The notes under the pieces: generated by a model
Seen by the model: only the letters and a program-made list of their open reading frames with translations
Databases searched by the model: none
What the model was told of the DNA's origin: nothing
Program-made: the position numbers and the translations under genes
Shown: in pieces, positions 24,406 through 33,229 of the stretch
How positions within the stretch are numbered: position 1 is the first letter of the stretch
Layout of the letters: each line of letters begins with the position of its first letter
Assembly: GCA_030834695.1 (NCBI GenBank)
Contig: JAUQXK010000111.1
Span: forward strand, 40,139-104,138
Direction: 5' to 3'
DNA: 64,000 nt
From: Desulfobacterales bacterium
Lineage (GTDB): Bacteria; Desulfobacterota; Desulfobacteria; Desulfobacterales; SpSt-501

Positions 24406-25068
24406 CTAAGGGGCGATGGCCACTGCTTCGACCAGGGTCATGACCAGTTTGTAATTTCGACTCCCATGGGCCTCGAGTTCGATCGTCGCGGGAAACCCGG
24501 CACCGGTCCCCGTCGGTTGCCCGGCAGTGACCGTGCGGGTCAGCCGCTGCGCGGAGTCATAGCGCCGTACGGCCCAGGTCCAGTCTGCCCGGCGCTCAAC
24601 GTCGACGAATCCGCCATCGAGCTCAACATAACGACATGCGGGCGTTCCGTTTTCGAAACGCCCGGCAATGGCCAGCAGGCCCTCCGGTTCGAAGAAGACC
24701 AGCCGGATGTCATCCATGAGCCCGCCGGCGAAATGCGGCGAGTCGAACGGCGGCAGCGCGCGGTGCACGGTGAGCCGGCGGTCGTATTCGCCGTCGAACA
24801 CGACCAAACCCTCGATCGTCAGGATCACGCTGCGGCTGGTACGGTTGCGGGAGGACAGCACCGTGAGCCCCAACGACGTGAAACTTCCCCCGTCCGGCAG
24901 TTCGGCTTTGATAGAATGCAGAAACTGCCACTCCCCTTCCGGAAAGACCCTGCAGGGAGCTCGACCCGGATCGGGCGGGAACCCGCCGGTCACCGGCGTG
25001 ATCGCCGGAAGTCGAGCGCAAGCCGCGTACAGCACCATCAGCACGGGGATCAGGATTCGGCCGATCAC
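24406..25068 (-). CDS. DUF3261 lipoprotein
   Basis: 220 residues. A short signal peptide ends in the lipobox LYAAC, giving Cys17 as the lipidated residue. The mature part is all-beta-like (GSFTSLGLTVLSSRNRTSRSVILTIEGLVVFDGEYDRRLTVHRALPPFD) and matches DUF3261, a family found almost only in aryl polyene-type clusters next to the LolA-like gene. It probably works with it in moving the hydrophobic product through the periplasm. The ATG overlaps the LolA-like stop (ATGA). Confidence 0.82.
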   Translation of the reverse strand: MIGRILIPVLMVLYAACARLPAITPVTGGFPPDPGRAPCRVFPEGEWQFLHSIKAELPDGGSFTSLGLTVLSSRNRTSRSVILTIEGLVVFDGEYDRRLTVHRALPPFDSPHFAGGLMDDIRLVFFEPEGLLAIAGRFENGTPACRYVELDGGFVDVERRADWTWAVRRYDSAQRLTRTVTAGQPTGTGAGFPATIELEAHGSRNYKLVMTLVEAVAIAP

Positions 25069-25685
25069 GGGACCTGCCTGAAAAGAGCCTGGTCGATCGG
25101 CGAGTTGAGGGTCACGTTGTTGAACACGAGCCGCGTGAAAGAGGCTTCGCCTTCGTAGATGGTGACGGTATCGATGACTCCGGGCCGCTTGGAAAGCCGG
25201 ACTTCGATGCGCTGGATCATTTTGGCGAATGCCGGCTCCCGCGGCGCCATGACGATCACCTGGTCCGGATCAAGTCTCGCCGAGAACATGGGGTTTTCGT
25301 CAAACCGGCCGTCGAGCCATTGCGAGATCTGCTCCAGCACCATCTGCATGGCCTGGAGATTCACGCCGGATTCCTTGACGAGGCGGCCGGCCGTCTCCAC
25401 CCAGCGCTCCGTGCGCTCCGCATCCATCAGCAGAACATTGCGCAGCGGCGATCGATATTCCCAACGGAGAGACGCCGGCGCCTGATAATAGAAAACTCCC
25501 GAGGAAATGAGAGGGCGCGCCAGGATCTTCATGTGTTTTTCCTGGACGAACTCGGCACGAACCGACGTCACCCCTCCCGCGGCCGACTTCAACTCCTCCC
25601 AGCTGCCTCCCCAGCCGATCGAAAGCCAGGCGGACACGAGCAGCAGTACGGCTCGGGCGGCGCCTCCGATTCCTGAACCCTGCAT
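25065..25685 (-). CDS. LolA-like outer-membrane lipoprotein-carrier homologue
   Basis: 206 residues from the ATG at 25685; GAGGGA lies upstream. An N-terminal hydrophobic segment (ARAVLLLVSAWLSIGWG) is a signal peptide. The mature protein has the LolA pattern: VTSVRAEFVQEKHMKILARPLISSGVFYYQAPASLRWEY, then LLMDAERTERWVE and IDTVTIYEGEASFTRLVFNNVTLN. In aryl polyene loci this homologue is thought to carry the product or its lipid across the periplasm. It overlaps DUF3261 by four bases and follows a terminator-like hairpin after the ketoreductase gene. Confidence 0.87.
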   Translation of the reverse strand: MQGSGIGGAARAVLLLVSAWLSIGWGGSWEELKSAAGGVTSVRAEFVQEKHMKILARPLISSGVFYYQAPASLRWEYRSPLRNVLLMDAERTERWVETAGRLVKESGVNLQAMQMVLEQISQWLDGRFDENPMFSARLDPDQVIVMAPREPAFAKMIQRIEVRLSKRPGVIDTVTIYEGEASFTRLVFNNVTLNSPIDQALFRQVP

Positions 25686-25716
25686 TCCAATTCCCTCTTC
25701 GGAAAAAAAGAAAAAA

Positions 25717-25744
25717 GCCGGCGACGGCGTTTGCCATCGCCGGC
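25717..25744. terminator. Bidirectional intrinsic terminator between ketoreductase and LolA-like genes
   Basis: gccggcga (25717-25724) pairs with tcgccggc (25737-25744); the stem is flanked by T runs on both strands (ttttta on plus, ttttttcttttttt on minus). It lies 3 bases after the ketoreductase stop on the minus strand, and so would reduce read-through to the LolA-like, DUF3261 and radical SAM genes. Confidence 0.75.
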
Positions 25745-25747
25745 TTT

Positions 25748-26482
25748 TTAGCACATGCCGCCGTTGACGGTGACGACCTGCCCGGTGATGTAGGAAGCGT
25801 CCTCCGAACAGAGAAACCGGACGACTTTGGCGACTTCATCCGCGCGCCCGACCCTCGCCATCGGAATCAGGGACTTAATATTCGGCAGGGGCAGGTTCCG
25901 GATCATGTCCGTTTCAATGAGGCCCGGCGCCACGACGTTGACGCGTACGCCCAGGCGGGCAACCTCCGTTGCCAGTGCCCGGCTGGCGCCGATCAAGCCG
26001 GCCTTGGCGGCGGCGTAGTTGGCCTGCCCCCGATTCGGCATAAAGGCGGAAACCGATGCAATCGAAACCACGGCGCCTTTTTTTTCCACGACCATTTTTT
26101 CGATGATCGGGCGGGTGATGTTGTAGAATCCATGGAGGCTCGTGTCGATCACCGCATGCCAGTTCTTGCGTGACATCAGCACGAAAAGCTCGTCGGCCGT
26201 GATGCCGGCGTTGTTCACCAGCACATCGATGGAGGCATGGCGTTCGATGATGCGCTCCACCGCAGACTGGGTGGCGTCCGCATCCGCCACGTCGAATTGC
26301 ATGATCTCTCCGCCCGGGCCCTCGGCCTCGACCCGGCGCAACGTTTCTGCCGCTCCGGCCTGATCCGAACGGTAGTTGATGATGCAAAAATAACCACACC
26401 GGGCCAGCTCCGCGCATACGGCCCGGCCGATGCCCCTGCTCGCACCGGTGACGATGGCCAATTTTTTTGCTGGTTCACGCAT
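25748..26482 (-). CDS. 3-oxoacyl-ACP reductase (FabG/ApeQ-type KR)
   Basis: 244 residues, classical SDR. TGASRGIGRAV binds NADPH, NNAGI is the structural motif, and the catalytic Ser-Tyr-Lys are in SIASVSAF and NYAAAKAG; it ends GQVVTVNGGMC as FabG does. It reduces beta-ketoacyl-ACP to 3-hydroxyacyl-ACP, the second step of each polyene extension cycle. It follows the ApeP-like dehydratase by 38 bases on the same strand, so reduction and dehydration enzymes are coexpressed. Confidence 0.93.
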   Translation of the reverse strand: MREPAKKLAIVTGASRGIGRAVCAELARCGYFCIINYRSDQAGAAETLRRVEAEGPGGEIMQFDVADADATQSAVERIIERHASIDVLVNNAGITADELFVLMSRKNWHAVIDTSLHGFYNITRPIIEKMVVEKKGAVVSIASVSAFMPNRGQANYAAAKAGLIGASRALATEVARLGVRVNVVAPGLIETDMIRNLPLPNIKSLIPMARVGRADEVAKVVRFLCSEDASYITGQVVTVNGGMC

Positions 26483-26520
26483 GCAATGACTCCTCGGATT
26501 TTGAGACCGGCTGCCGGTTG

Positions 26521-26970
26521 TCAGGTCCGGTGATCCGCCCGCAGCAGCTGCAAAGCGATTTCCGCCACCATTCGCCCTTCGATTGCGACCCGGCCGCAGA
26601 TGTCGCGAAATCCCTCGAATTCCATCTGGTTTTCAGTCCGGGTGACGAGCCGGGTGCCCACGGGCAATGCGTCCACCCAAAAGCGGGCCTGGCGGATTCC
26701 GACGATCCACCCTCGCGTGCCTGCGGCGGCTCCCTCTTTCTTCTCCCGGATGAACCCGTTGTGAATTCCGGACGTCTGGGCGGCCAGCTCGATCAGGACG
26801 ATGGGGTTTGCATTCCGGCCGTCGCACAGCGGCCATTTCCCTGTGACTACGGACCGCGTGACCGCACAGCTGTCGTCCAGTGTCAGGATCTCGTCGATCA
26901 GCAGCATGGACTCCCGGTGCGGGAGGAGGCTGTCGGGGCGCACGTCCGTCGGATTCACGCGCCCTCGCAT
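26521..26970 (-). CDS. ApeP-like 3-hydroxyacyl-ACP dehydratase (hotdog)
   Basis: 149 residues. LLPHRESMLLIDEILTLDD is the FabZ/ApeP start with the catalytic His (LLPHR), followed by IVLIELAAQTSGIHNGF with the catalytic Glu and by a VGIRQARFWVDALPVGTRL strand pair. This is the shape of the predicted dehydratases of aryl polyene clusters (COG4706). It would remove water from 3-hydroxyacyl-ACP to give the trans double bonds of the polyene. First gene of the minus-strand operon leading to the ketoreductase and LolA-like genes. Confidence 0.88.
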   Translation of the reverse strand: MRGRVNPTDVRPDSLLPHRESMLLIDEILTLDDSCAVTRSVVTGKWPLCDGRNANPIVLIELAAQTSGIHNGFIREKKEGAAAGTRGWIVGIRQARFWVDALPVGTRLVTRTENQMEFEGFRDICGRVAIEGRMVAEIALQLLRADHRT

Positions 26971-27302
26971 GCAAATAAAAACAATTGAAAAAAAGCTCGA
27001 AATTCAATATAAATCATCTTTTACGACCACCGGTGACATGCGTATTGGTTGGGGATGAATCAATGCAAGTTGGATCGCCTTCCAGAGAATCACCTTTGCA
27101 TCTGAGCCACCCATAAACCTCCGGCCATGCCTCGCGGGGCATCTGACCAGCGACGGCAGAAACGATACAATAGTTTCCCGGGAGTGTAAAGAAACCATGG
27201 GCGTGCGTCTCCGCGGCTTTCTACGGCTCCGGGGCCGCAGGATGACGGAACACGATTCATGAAAGCGCCTGGCGGTCATACCCTTTCATCGCGGACAATG
27301 GA
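26971..27302. promoter_or_regulatory. Divergent control region between the two central operons
   Basis: A plus-strand sigma-70-type promoter is clear: TTGAAA (26985-26990), 17-base spacer, TATAAA (27008-27013). It would give a leader of about 285 bases to ACP 2 at 27303. A minus-strand promoter for the dehydratase operon must lie in the same A/T-rich block but is not evident. The rest (27020-27300) has no supported gene. Confidence 0.6.
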
Positions 27303-27569
27303 ATGGAACAGCTGATCGAAGAACTCAAGACGAAAATAGTCAGCATTCTGGATCTGGCCAGCCTCCCGTCGACTCACTTGGATGTCGACGGGCCTCTCAT
27401 CGGCGGCAGCCTCGGACTGGATTCCATCGACGTGCTCGAGATGGTCATCATGATCGAAAAGGATTATGGGCTCCGGATCGACAATCGCGAGCTCGGCGAA
27501 AAGGTTTTTGCGAGCCTGTCGACCCTGGCGGCATATATTTCCGAGAACTCCCCTAGGCTCAATGCATGA
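27303..27569 (+). CDS. Acyl carrier protein 2
   Basis: 88 residues with the phosphopantetheine site GLDSIDVLEMVIMIEKDYG. Compact, of standard ACP length, with a hydrophobic acidic helix II. It is the first gene of the long plus-strand operon that continues through a radical SAM, an ApeI-like dehydratase, a third ACP, two further radical SAM genes and two ketosynthases. It may be the main polyene-extension carrier; which of the four carriers does what cannot be told. Confidence 0.9.
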   Translation: MEQLIEELKTKIVSILDLASLPSTHLDVDGPLIGGSLGLDSIDVLEMVIMIEKDYGLRIDNRELGEKVFASLSTLAAYISENSPRLNA

Positions 27570-27675
27570 TAGACGAGCGAGCAGCGGCTGGCGGTACGGT
27601 TCGATGGTCGGTCAGGGGCTTCCCGGTCTGGGGTTGCGGTAAAAAGTCGGTCACGGCCATGGAGGTCGGACGGTC

Positions 27676-29025
27676 ATGAGGGTGTTGCTGGTTTCCGGCA
27701 ATACGCACACACAGCCTTATCCTGTCTACCCGCTGGGGCTTGACTATGTGGCCGGTGCGCTGGCGGAGCGTCATCCGGTGTGCCTGGTAGATATGAATGA
27801 CCAGCCGGACGGGAACGCCCTGGCAAAGGCCATTGAGGGGTTTGGGCCTGATGTGGTCGGGCTTTCCATCCGCAACATCGACACGACCGACTGCACCCGC
27901 CCGGACGGGTTTTTCACGCAATACCGGGAACTGGTCGCAGCCATCCGCTCCCGCACCGATGCGCCGCTGGTTCTGGGCGGGAGCGGGTTTACCATCTTCC
28001 CGGAGCTGATGATGCGTGAGCTGGGCGCCGATTACGGGATCATCGGCGAAGGCGAACGCTTGTCGCTGCTGCTGGACGCGTTGGAGCGCCGCGCGGATGC
28101 CCCGACGGGTGCCGGCATCGCCACGCCGCATGGCCCGGTGGCGGTGCCTCCGCCGTGGGCGCATGAGATCGTCCGGCGGTTCGATCCGTCAATGCCGCAT
28201 GTGGCGTTTTACCTGAAACGCGGAGGGATGCTGAACCTTCAGACCAAGCGGGGGTGCAGCTTCAATTGCATTTACTGCACCTATCCCTCCATTGAAGGGA
28301 GGGCCTTGCGCCTGTTCGACCCGGAGGCGGTGGGTCAAATGGCACGACGGCTGCAGGAAGCGGGTGCCCGGTATCTGTTCGTAACGGACGCCGCCTTTAA
28401 CTCCAGCCCGGCCCACAGCCTAGCGGTGGCCCGGGCCTTTAAACAGGCCGGTGTGTCTGTTCCCTGGGGAGGGTTTTTCGCACCGACGGAGGCGGATCCG
28501 GGCTATTTCCGGACGTTGGCCGATGCCGGGTTGACCCATGTCGAGTTCGGCACGGAATCCTTATCGGATTCGGTGTTGAAGGTCTATCGCAAGCCGTTTC
28601 GCTCCGCGAATGTATTCGACGCGCATGCCGCGGCGCTCGAAGCCGGCGTGCATGTCGCCCACTACTTTCTGCTGGGAGGCCCGGGCGAAAACGACGAGAC
28701 CGTGGCCGAGACCCTGGATCGTGTCGAACGGTTGCAGCGCTCCGTCCTGTTTTTTTTCTGCGGAATGCGCATCTATCCGCGGACCGAATTATACGAGATG
28801 GCCTGCCGGGCGGGGCAATTGCCGGGGAACCGGAACCTGTTGGATCCGGTTTTTTTCAAGTCGGACGGGATCGACGGCGGGCAGATCCTGGACCGGGTCC
28901 GGGAGCGGGCCGGCGGCCGGCCGAATTGGGTGGTCGGGGACGGCGGGGATAAAACCGCCGCAATCCTCTCCCGGCTATACGCCCGCGGGCATTCCGGCCC
29001 GCTGTGGGAGTACCTCGTGCGGTGA
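27676..29025 (+). CDS. B12-binding-domain radical SAM protein C (lipid-biosynthesis type)
   Basis: 449 residues. N-terminal cobalamin-type domain (LGLDYVAGALAERHPVCLVDMND, DVVGLSIRNIDTTD, APLVLGGSGFTIFPE, YGIIGEGE). Cys194, Cys198 and Cys201 (KRGCSFNCIYCTYPSIEG) bind the cluster; GTESLSDSVLKVYRKPF and HYFLLGGPGENDET continue the barrel. This layout matches the group annotated as lipid-biosynthesis B12-binding/radical SAM proteins, which I recall from ladderane-type clusters. GGAGG lies about 9 bases before the ATG. It follows ACP 2, suggesting an ACP-bound acyl substrate. Confidence 0.88.
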   Translation: MRVLLVSGNTHTQPYPVYPLGLDYVAGALAERHPVCLVDMNDQPDGNALAKAIEGFGPDVVGLSIRNIDTTDCTRPDGFFTQYRELVAAIRSRTDAPLVLGGSGFTIFPELMMRELGADYGIIGEGERLSLLLDALERRADAPTGAGIATPHGPVAVPPPWAHEIVRRFDPSMPHVAFYLKRGGMLNLQTKRGCSFNCIYCTYPSIEGRALRLFDPEAVGQMARRLQEAGARYLFVTDAAFNSSPAHSLAVARAFKQAGVSVPWGGFFAPTEADPGYFRTLADAGLTHVEFGTESLSDSVLKVYRKPFRSANVFDAHAAALEAGVHVAHYFLLGGPGENDETVAETLDRVERLQRSVLFFFCGMRIYPRTELYEMACRAGQLPGNRNLLDPVFFKSDGIDGGQILDRVRERAGGRPNWVVGDGGDKTAAILSRLYARGHSGPLWEYLVR

Positions 29026-29131
29026 TACGCCGTACGGTGTCTTGACGGAGCATCGGAGCGTTTCCGTTCGGCGGAACCCGGTGGCCGACCGGCCTAAAAG
29101 TTGAATTTTTCTGTATTCAGGATAGAATTCT

Positions 29132-29506
29132 ATGTGGCACGTTCTCGCCGCGATGGCCATCTCCACGACGGGCGAAATCTCCTGCGACGTGCAGGTGCCG
29201 GCGGATTCCGGCTGGTTCTCGGGCCACTTCCCCGGCGATCCCGTCCTGCCTGGAATCGCTCAATTGGGGATTGTCTATGACGCCGTATGCCGGAGCCGCG
29301 GAGAGCAACCCGGTATTGCCGGGTTCAGCCGGGTCAAATTCAAGAAAATCATTCGGCCCCAAGACGGCCTGAAAGTTACAATCGTCCCCAAGCAGGAGGC
29401 CGATGGATCGTACGCCTTTCGCATCGTTACCGGGGATGAGGTCGCCTGCAGCGGCAACCTGGCGTTGAGGAAACCGGACGATATCATTAAGAAAAGGGAG
29501 CTTTGA
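29132..29506 (+). CDS. ApeI/FabZ-like hotdog dehydratase
   Basis: 124 residues. SGHFPGDPVLPGIAQLGIVYDAV is the FabZ/FabA helix with the catalytic His; KFKKIIRPQDGLKVTI follows as in FabA-like and ApeI proteins. This makes a second, smaller dehydratase next to the ApeP-like one at 26521; in aryl polyene systems ApeI and ApeP both serve the dehydration step. It overlaps the next ACP region closely (3 bases between its stop and the ACP 3 ATG). Confidence 0.88.
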   Translation: MWHVLAAMAISTTGEISCDVQVPADSGWFSGHFPGDPVLPGIAQLGIVYDAVCRSRGEQPGIAGFSRVKFKKIIRPQDGLKVTIVPKQEADGSYAFRIVTGDEVACSGNLALRKPDDIIKKREL

Positions 29507-29508
29507 AC

Positions 29509-29799
29509 ATGACGAGGAGCAGTGGTATCGATGACATCCTTTTGCACGTCGCCGAAATTTTAGTCCGGGAGCTGAAGCTCGAAGACGTGACCGCCGAGAC
29601 CTTCGATCCCGAGATAGACCTGGTGGACGAAGTGGGCATTGACAGCATGGACCTGGCCACCGTGGCACTGGTGATCCGTGACGAGTATGCGATCCGCATC
29701 GATGAGGACGATTATCCGAAATTGACTACCGTGCGGCTGATCTCCGAGTACATCGCACGAAAATTGAAAGAGAAGGCGGCCGAAGGCGCGCCGGCTTAG
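29509..29799 (+). CDS. Acyl carrier protein 3
   Basis: 96 residues from the ATG at 29509, with GGGAG about 10 bases upstream. The carrier site reads EVGIDSMDLATVALVIRDEY, a DSMD variant of DSxD, and the N-terminal helix is acidic (DDILLHVAEILVRELKLEDV). It lies between the ApeI-like dehydratase and two tandem radical SAM genes. The variant site and position suggest a dedicated carrier for the radical SAM steps, which is inference. Confidence 0.9.
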   Translation: MTRSSGIDDILLHVAEILVRELKLEDVTAETFDPEIDLVDEVGIDSMDLATVALVIRDEYAIRIDEDDYPKLTTVRLISEYIARKLKEKAAEGAPA

Positions 29800-29854
29800 G
29801 ACGTGTCGTGGAACCGGGCAAACAGGGTCGGGGAAACAGCAGGGAGAGCAGCGG

Positions 29855-30910
29855 ATGCCTGAAACCCAAATGAAATTCGCGGAGATTCTGGCCGATACCG
29901 GCATTGCGGAGCGCTGGCAGAAGGTCAAGAAATGGTTTTTCCTGCGCGAATCGACCTACGACATGACCAACCGGTGCAATATCCGCTGCAACGGGTGCTA
30001 TTACTACGAAGGGGACAAGCAGTTTGCGCTGGAGAACCGCGACCCTGACGCCTGGCGTGCGCTGATGCGGTCGGAAAAGGCGCGCGGAATCACTTACGTC
30101 GTGCTGGCCGGTGCCGAGCCGTCGCTGGTTTCCGAGCTTTGTGCGGTCTGCTATCAGGAAATGCCGCTGGGGGCGATCGCCACCAACGGCTTGGTGCGCA
30201 TGCCGGAGGCGATCCGTTACAAGATCCACATTTCCGTCTGGGGGTCGGATGAGACCAGCCTGGAGATCCGCGGGGCCAAAAACATGCTGCGGCGCCAGAT
30301 CGAGAACTACCGCGGGGACCCCCGGGCCGTTTTTGTTTACACCTTCACGCGCGAAAACCTGGACCAGGCCGAACCGGTCGTCAGGGCCCTGGCGTCCGAG
30401 GGCAGCTGGCTGACCTTCAACATGTTCTCGGCTCCGGTGGGGTACACTGGCAGCCTGCGCCATACGGCGGCCTCGCTGAGGGCGTGCCGTAAGATCCAGC
30501 TTGATCTGCTGGCCCGATACCCGCAGACCGTGCTTTTTTCGCCTTACAGCGCCGTCGCGCACACCCATACCCTGGGGCTGCACGACCTTTACGGCTGCTC
30601 CTATCCGCGCATGAACCCGTCGACCGACATCGGCCTCGGACGATCTTTCCGCCAATACCGGGCGGATCTGTCCTGGGACCGCGGTGCCGCCTGCTGCGTG
30701 CCGGATACCGACTGTGCGGATTGCCGGCATTACGCCTCGGGCAGCGCCGTCGTCACCGCCCGGATGTTCCGGCATGCCGTCAGCCCTGAGAGCTTCAAGT
30801 CCTGGCTCGACTATGTGGACACTTACCTGGCCGTCTGGGTCATGGACTATGCAAAGGGGCCCAACCTCATGGAGGAACCGGCGGCTCCTCCCGGGCATCC
30901 GATGTTTTAA
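29855..30910 (+). CDS. Radical SAM protein D (short, tandem pair, Cys-rich tail)
   Basis: 351 residues, no cobalamin domain. Cys41, Cys45 and Cys48 (DMTNRCNIRCNGCYYYEG) lie near the N-terminus; VLAGAEPSL takes the GGEP position, and ISVWGSDE and AIATNGLVRMPEAI follow. A second cysteine set, Cys280, Cys281, Cys287 and Cys290 (ACCVPDTDCADC), could hold an auxiliary Fe-S cluster. It is a paralogue of the next gene. It resembles the paired radical SAM genes I recall from ladderane candidate clusters. Substrate unknown. Confidence 0.87.
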   Translation: MPETQMKFAEILADTGIAERWQKVKKWFFLRESTYDMTNRCNIRCNGCYYYEGDKQFALENRDPDAWRALMRSEKARGITYVVLAGAEPSLVSELCAVCYQEMPLGAIATNGLVRMPEAIRYKIHISVWGSDETSLEIRGAKNMLRRQIENYRGDPRAVFVYTFTRENLDQAEPVVRALASEGSWLTFNMFSAPVGYTGSLRHTAASLRACRKIQLDLLARYPQTVLFSPYSAVAHTHTLGLHDLYGCSYPRMNPSTDIGLGRSFRQYRADLSWDRGAACCVPDTDCADCRHYASGSAVVTARMFRHAVSPESFKSWLDYVDTYLAVWVMDYAKGPNLMEEPAAPPGHPMF

Positions 30911-30922
30911 AGGAGTACCTGA

Positions 30923-31921
30923 ATGCAGACCGTCAGTTCATTGCTGAGTCCCGAATGGCTCGAGCGGTATAAACGGATATCGAAGCTCAACATTCGTAGC
31001 TCCATCTATGATGTCACCAACCGGTGCAATCTGCGCTGCATAGGGTGCTTCTTCTTCTCTTCGGATGAGCACAAGGCGGCGCCCGAGGAAACGGACATCC
31101 GCAAGTGGGAGGCTTTCATCGACCGGGAAAAGCAGCGCGGCGTGAACCTGGCCATTCTGATCGGCGGGGAACCCACGCTGTGCCTCGATCGAATGGAGGC
31201 CTTCTACAAGCGCCTGTCCACCTTTTGCGCCACCAACGGTTTGATCAAGGTCCCCCGCGACCGGTTCCCGGACATGATGCTGGGCATCTCTCTGTGGGGC
31301 GACGAGCAGGATGAAAAGATCCTGCGCGGCCGGGATACGTTCAGCATTTCGAGCCGGAACTACGCGGGCGACCCGCACGTCTACTACCTCTACACGATCA
31401 CGCCACGGCAGCTCGGCAAAACGGAGCGGATCGTCCGCAAGATCCGGGACGCGGGCCTGAAAGTCCATATGCAGCTCCTGTCGAACGACGAAGGAGTCAA
31501 CGGGTTTTCATGGGAGACGGCGCAGCTCGATGCCATCCGCGCCGAGATGGACGCGATTCTGGACGCCTATCCGGAAACGGTCATCTCGTCCAAATACTAC
31601 CACGAGATCATCACCACCGGCACCATGATGGGCCGGCGCTTCGGCTGGGACGAGTGCCCCTCCGTCACCCAGCCGCTGGATCGCCGCAGCCCGCCGCCCA
31701 GGCGGCTGATCGAGTTCATCCGATGGGCCTCGGACCTCCACACCATGCACCGCTGCTGCACCTCGGAAACCCGGGATTGCGGGACGTGCAAGGACGGCGC
31801 AGCCCACATGAGCTGGGTGATGGTGAACAAGCGGGCGCATATCCGCACGACCCGGGATCTGCAGAACTGGATAGAAGTCTACGAGATGTTCGCCAAGCTC
31901 TACCAGTTCATCCCCTGGTAG
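30923..31921 (+). CDS. Radical SAM protein E (tandem paralogue of D)
   Basis: 332 residues. Cys35, Cys39 and Cys42 (VTNRCNLRCIGCFFFSSDE) bind the catalytic cluster; LIGGEPTL is the GGEP motif, FCATNGLIKVP and LGISLWGDEQDEKILRGRD parallel the preceding protein. HRCCTSETRDCGTC near residue 280 is an auxiliary cluster candidate at the same place as in D. AAAGGAG precedes the ATG by 8 bases and the gene starts 12 bases after D. The two may work as a heterodimer or act in sequence on an acyl-ACP. Confidence 0.87.
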   Translation: MQTVSSLLSPEWLERYKRISKLNIRSSIYDVTNRCNLRCIGCFFFSSDEHKAAPEETDIRKWEAFIDREKQRGVNLAILIGGEPTLCLDRMEAFYKRLSTFCATNGLIKVPRDRFPDMMLGISLWGDEQDEKILRGRDTFSISSRNYAGDPHVYYLYTITPRQLGKTERIVRKIRDAGLKVHMQLLSNDEGVNGFSWETAQLDAIRAEMDAILDAYPETVISSKYYHEIITTGTMMGRRFGWDECPSVTQPLDRRSPPPRRLIEFIRWASDLHTMHRCCTSETRDCGTCKDGAAHMSWVMVNKRAHIRTTRDLQNWIEVYEMFAKLYQFIPW

Positions 31922-31969
31922 CTGGCGGTGTGATCGGGACGCCGGACAACAACCTCCTCGGGCCGAACT

Positions 31970-33220
31970 ATGTCGCCGAAGAAAAACGTTATCTTGGGGT
32001 ATGACGCCGTTTCGGCGCTCGGGACGGACCTCGGCGGTCAATGGGAGCGGGCCGTCAGGGGCGAGAGCGGGATCGGACCGCTGACGCGCTTCCCTACGAC
32101 CCCCGACTTCCCGGTCCGAGTAGCGGGGGAGGTCGCCGAGATCGGTTCGGCCCCCTATCCCTTCCTGAGCCCCCGCAGCTTGGCGCTCTGGCCCTCGCCC
32201 CTCTTCAAATACGCCCTGCTGGTGGTGCACCGGGCGCTGGCCAAAAGCGGAATCGAAATCGACCCGGAACTCTCGCCTCGGGTGGCCGTCACGTTCAGCT
32301 CGGCGATCGGCGGCCAGGATGCCCTGCTCGCCGCCGATCGGCGGATGGTGGCGGAAGGCAAACTGCCGCCGCCCTATGCCAACCCCAATTCCTGCATCAA
32401 TATGGTGGGCGGCAAGGTCGCCATGCTGACCGGCGCCACCGGCCCGATTGCGGCGACGATCACCGCCTGCGCCACCGGCGTGACTTCGATGATTATGGGC
32501 GCCCTGCTGCTGGACGCCGGGAAAGCCGATGTGGCGATCTGCGGGGCGGTTGATTTCCCCCTGGTTGCGCCGATCGTGGCCGGCTTTGCGACCATGAACG
32601 GCGCTTACCAAACCAAACCCGACCCGATCGAGGAAGACCCGCGCCGGGCGAGCCGCCCCTTCTCCCTGGATCGCAGGGGGTTTGTGATTTCCGAGGGCGC
32701 GGCCGGCATCATCCTGGCGACTGACGCTTTTGCCCGCGCGCACGGGCTGGCCCCAACGATTGAAATCGCCGGGTGGAGCATGACGTCCGACGCCCACCAT
32801 TTCGTCGCACCCTACTTGAAAACGGTCGCCCGCTGCATTGCCGACAGTGTCGACAACGCCGGGATATCCTTGCATGATGTCGCCGCCGTGAACGCCCACG
32901 CGGCTTCCACGAAAATCGGCGACCAGGTGGAATACGAGGCCCTGAAGGCCGTGTTCGGGGGCCGGATCCCGCCGGTCGCAGCCAACAAGTCGATGATCGG
33001 CCATGCCATGGGGGCCTCCAGCGCGATCGAGTCGGTTTTCGCCATGGAAGGCATGCTTAGAGACACGCTCCTGCCGACCATCAATTACGCCCCGGACCCT
33101 GAGCTGGCTCTCGACTGCGTGGCCGAGGGGGCCCGTCGGGTCCGACAAGAATTCGTTTTGAAAAACTCCTTCGGCTTCGGCGGATGCAATGCCTGCATGA
33201 TCTTGCGCCGGATCGGTTGA
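31970..33220 (+). CDS. Beta-ketoacyl-ACP synthase (KS, intact triad)
   Basis: 416 residues. Cys167 (TACATGVTS), His310 (NAHAASTKIGD) and His345 (MIGHAMGASS) are all present; the histidine motifs deviate mildly (AHAAS for AHGTS). KNSFGFGGCNAC closes the fold. It is followed after 9 bases by a second full ketosynthase, giving a KS-KS rather than KS-CLF pair. Downstream of the twin radical SAM genes, so possibly specialised in extending a modified intermediate. Confidence 0.92.
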   Translation: MSPKKNVILGYDAVSALGTDLGGQWERAVRGESGIGPLTRFPTTPDFPVRVAGEVAEIGSAPYPFLSPRSLALWPSPLFKYALLVVHRALAKSGIEIDPELSPRVAVTFSSAIGGQDALLAADRRMVAEGKLPPPYANPNSCINMVGGKVAMLTGATGPIAATITACATGVTSMIMGALLLDAGKADVAICGAVDFPLVAPIVAGFATMNGAYQTKPDPIEEDPRRASRPFSLDRRGFVISEGAAGIILATDAFARAHGLAPTIEIAGWSMTSDAHHFVAPYLKTVARCIADSVDNAGISLHDVAAVNAHAASTKIGDQVEYEALKAVFGGRIPPVAANKSMIGHAMGASSAIESVFAMEGMLRDTLLPTINYAPDPELALDCVAEGARRVRQEFVLKNSFGFGGCNACMILRRIG

Positions 33221-33229
33221 TAAGGATAG

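Noticed and set aside
31508..33148. 546-residue minus-strand frame under the radical SAM and KS genes
   Set aside because: It spans the boundary of two real genes and has Arg/Gly-rich shadow composition.
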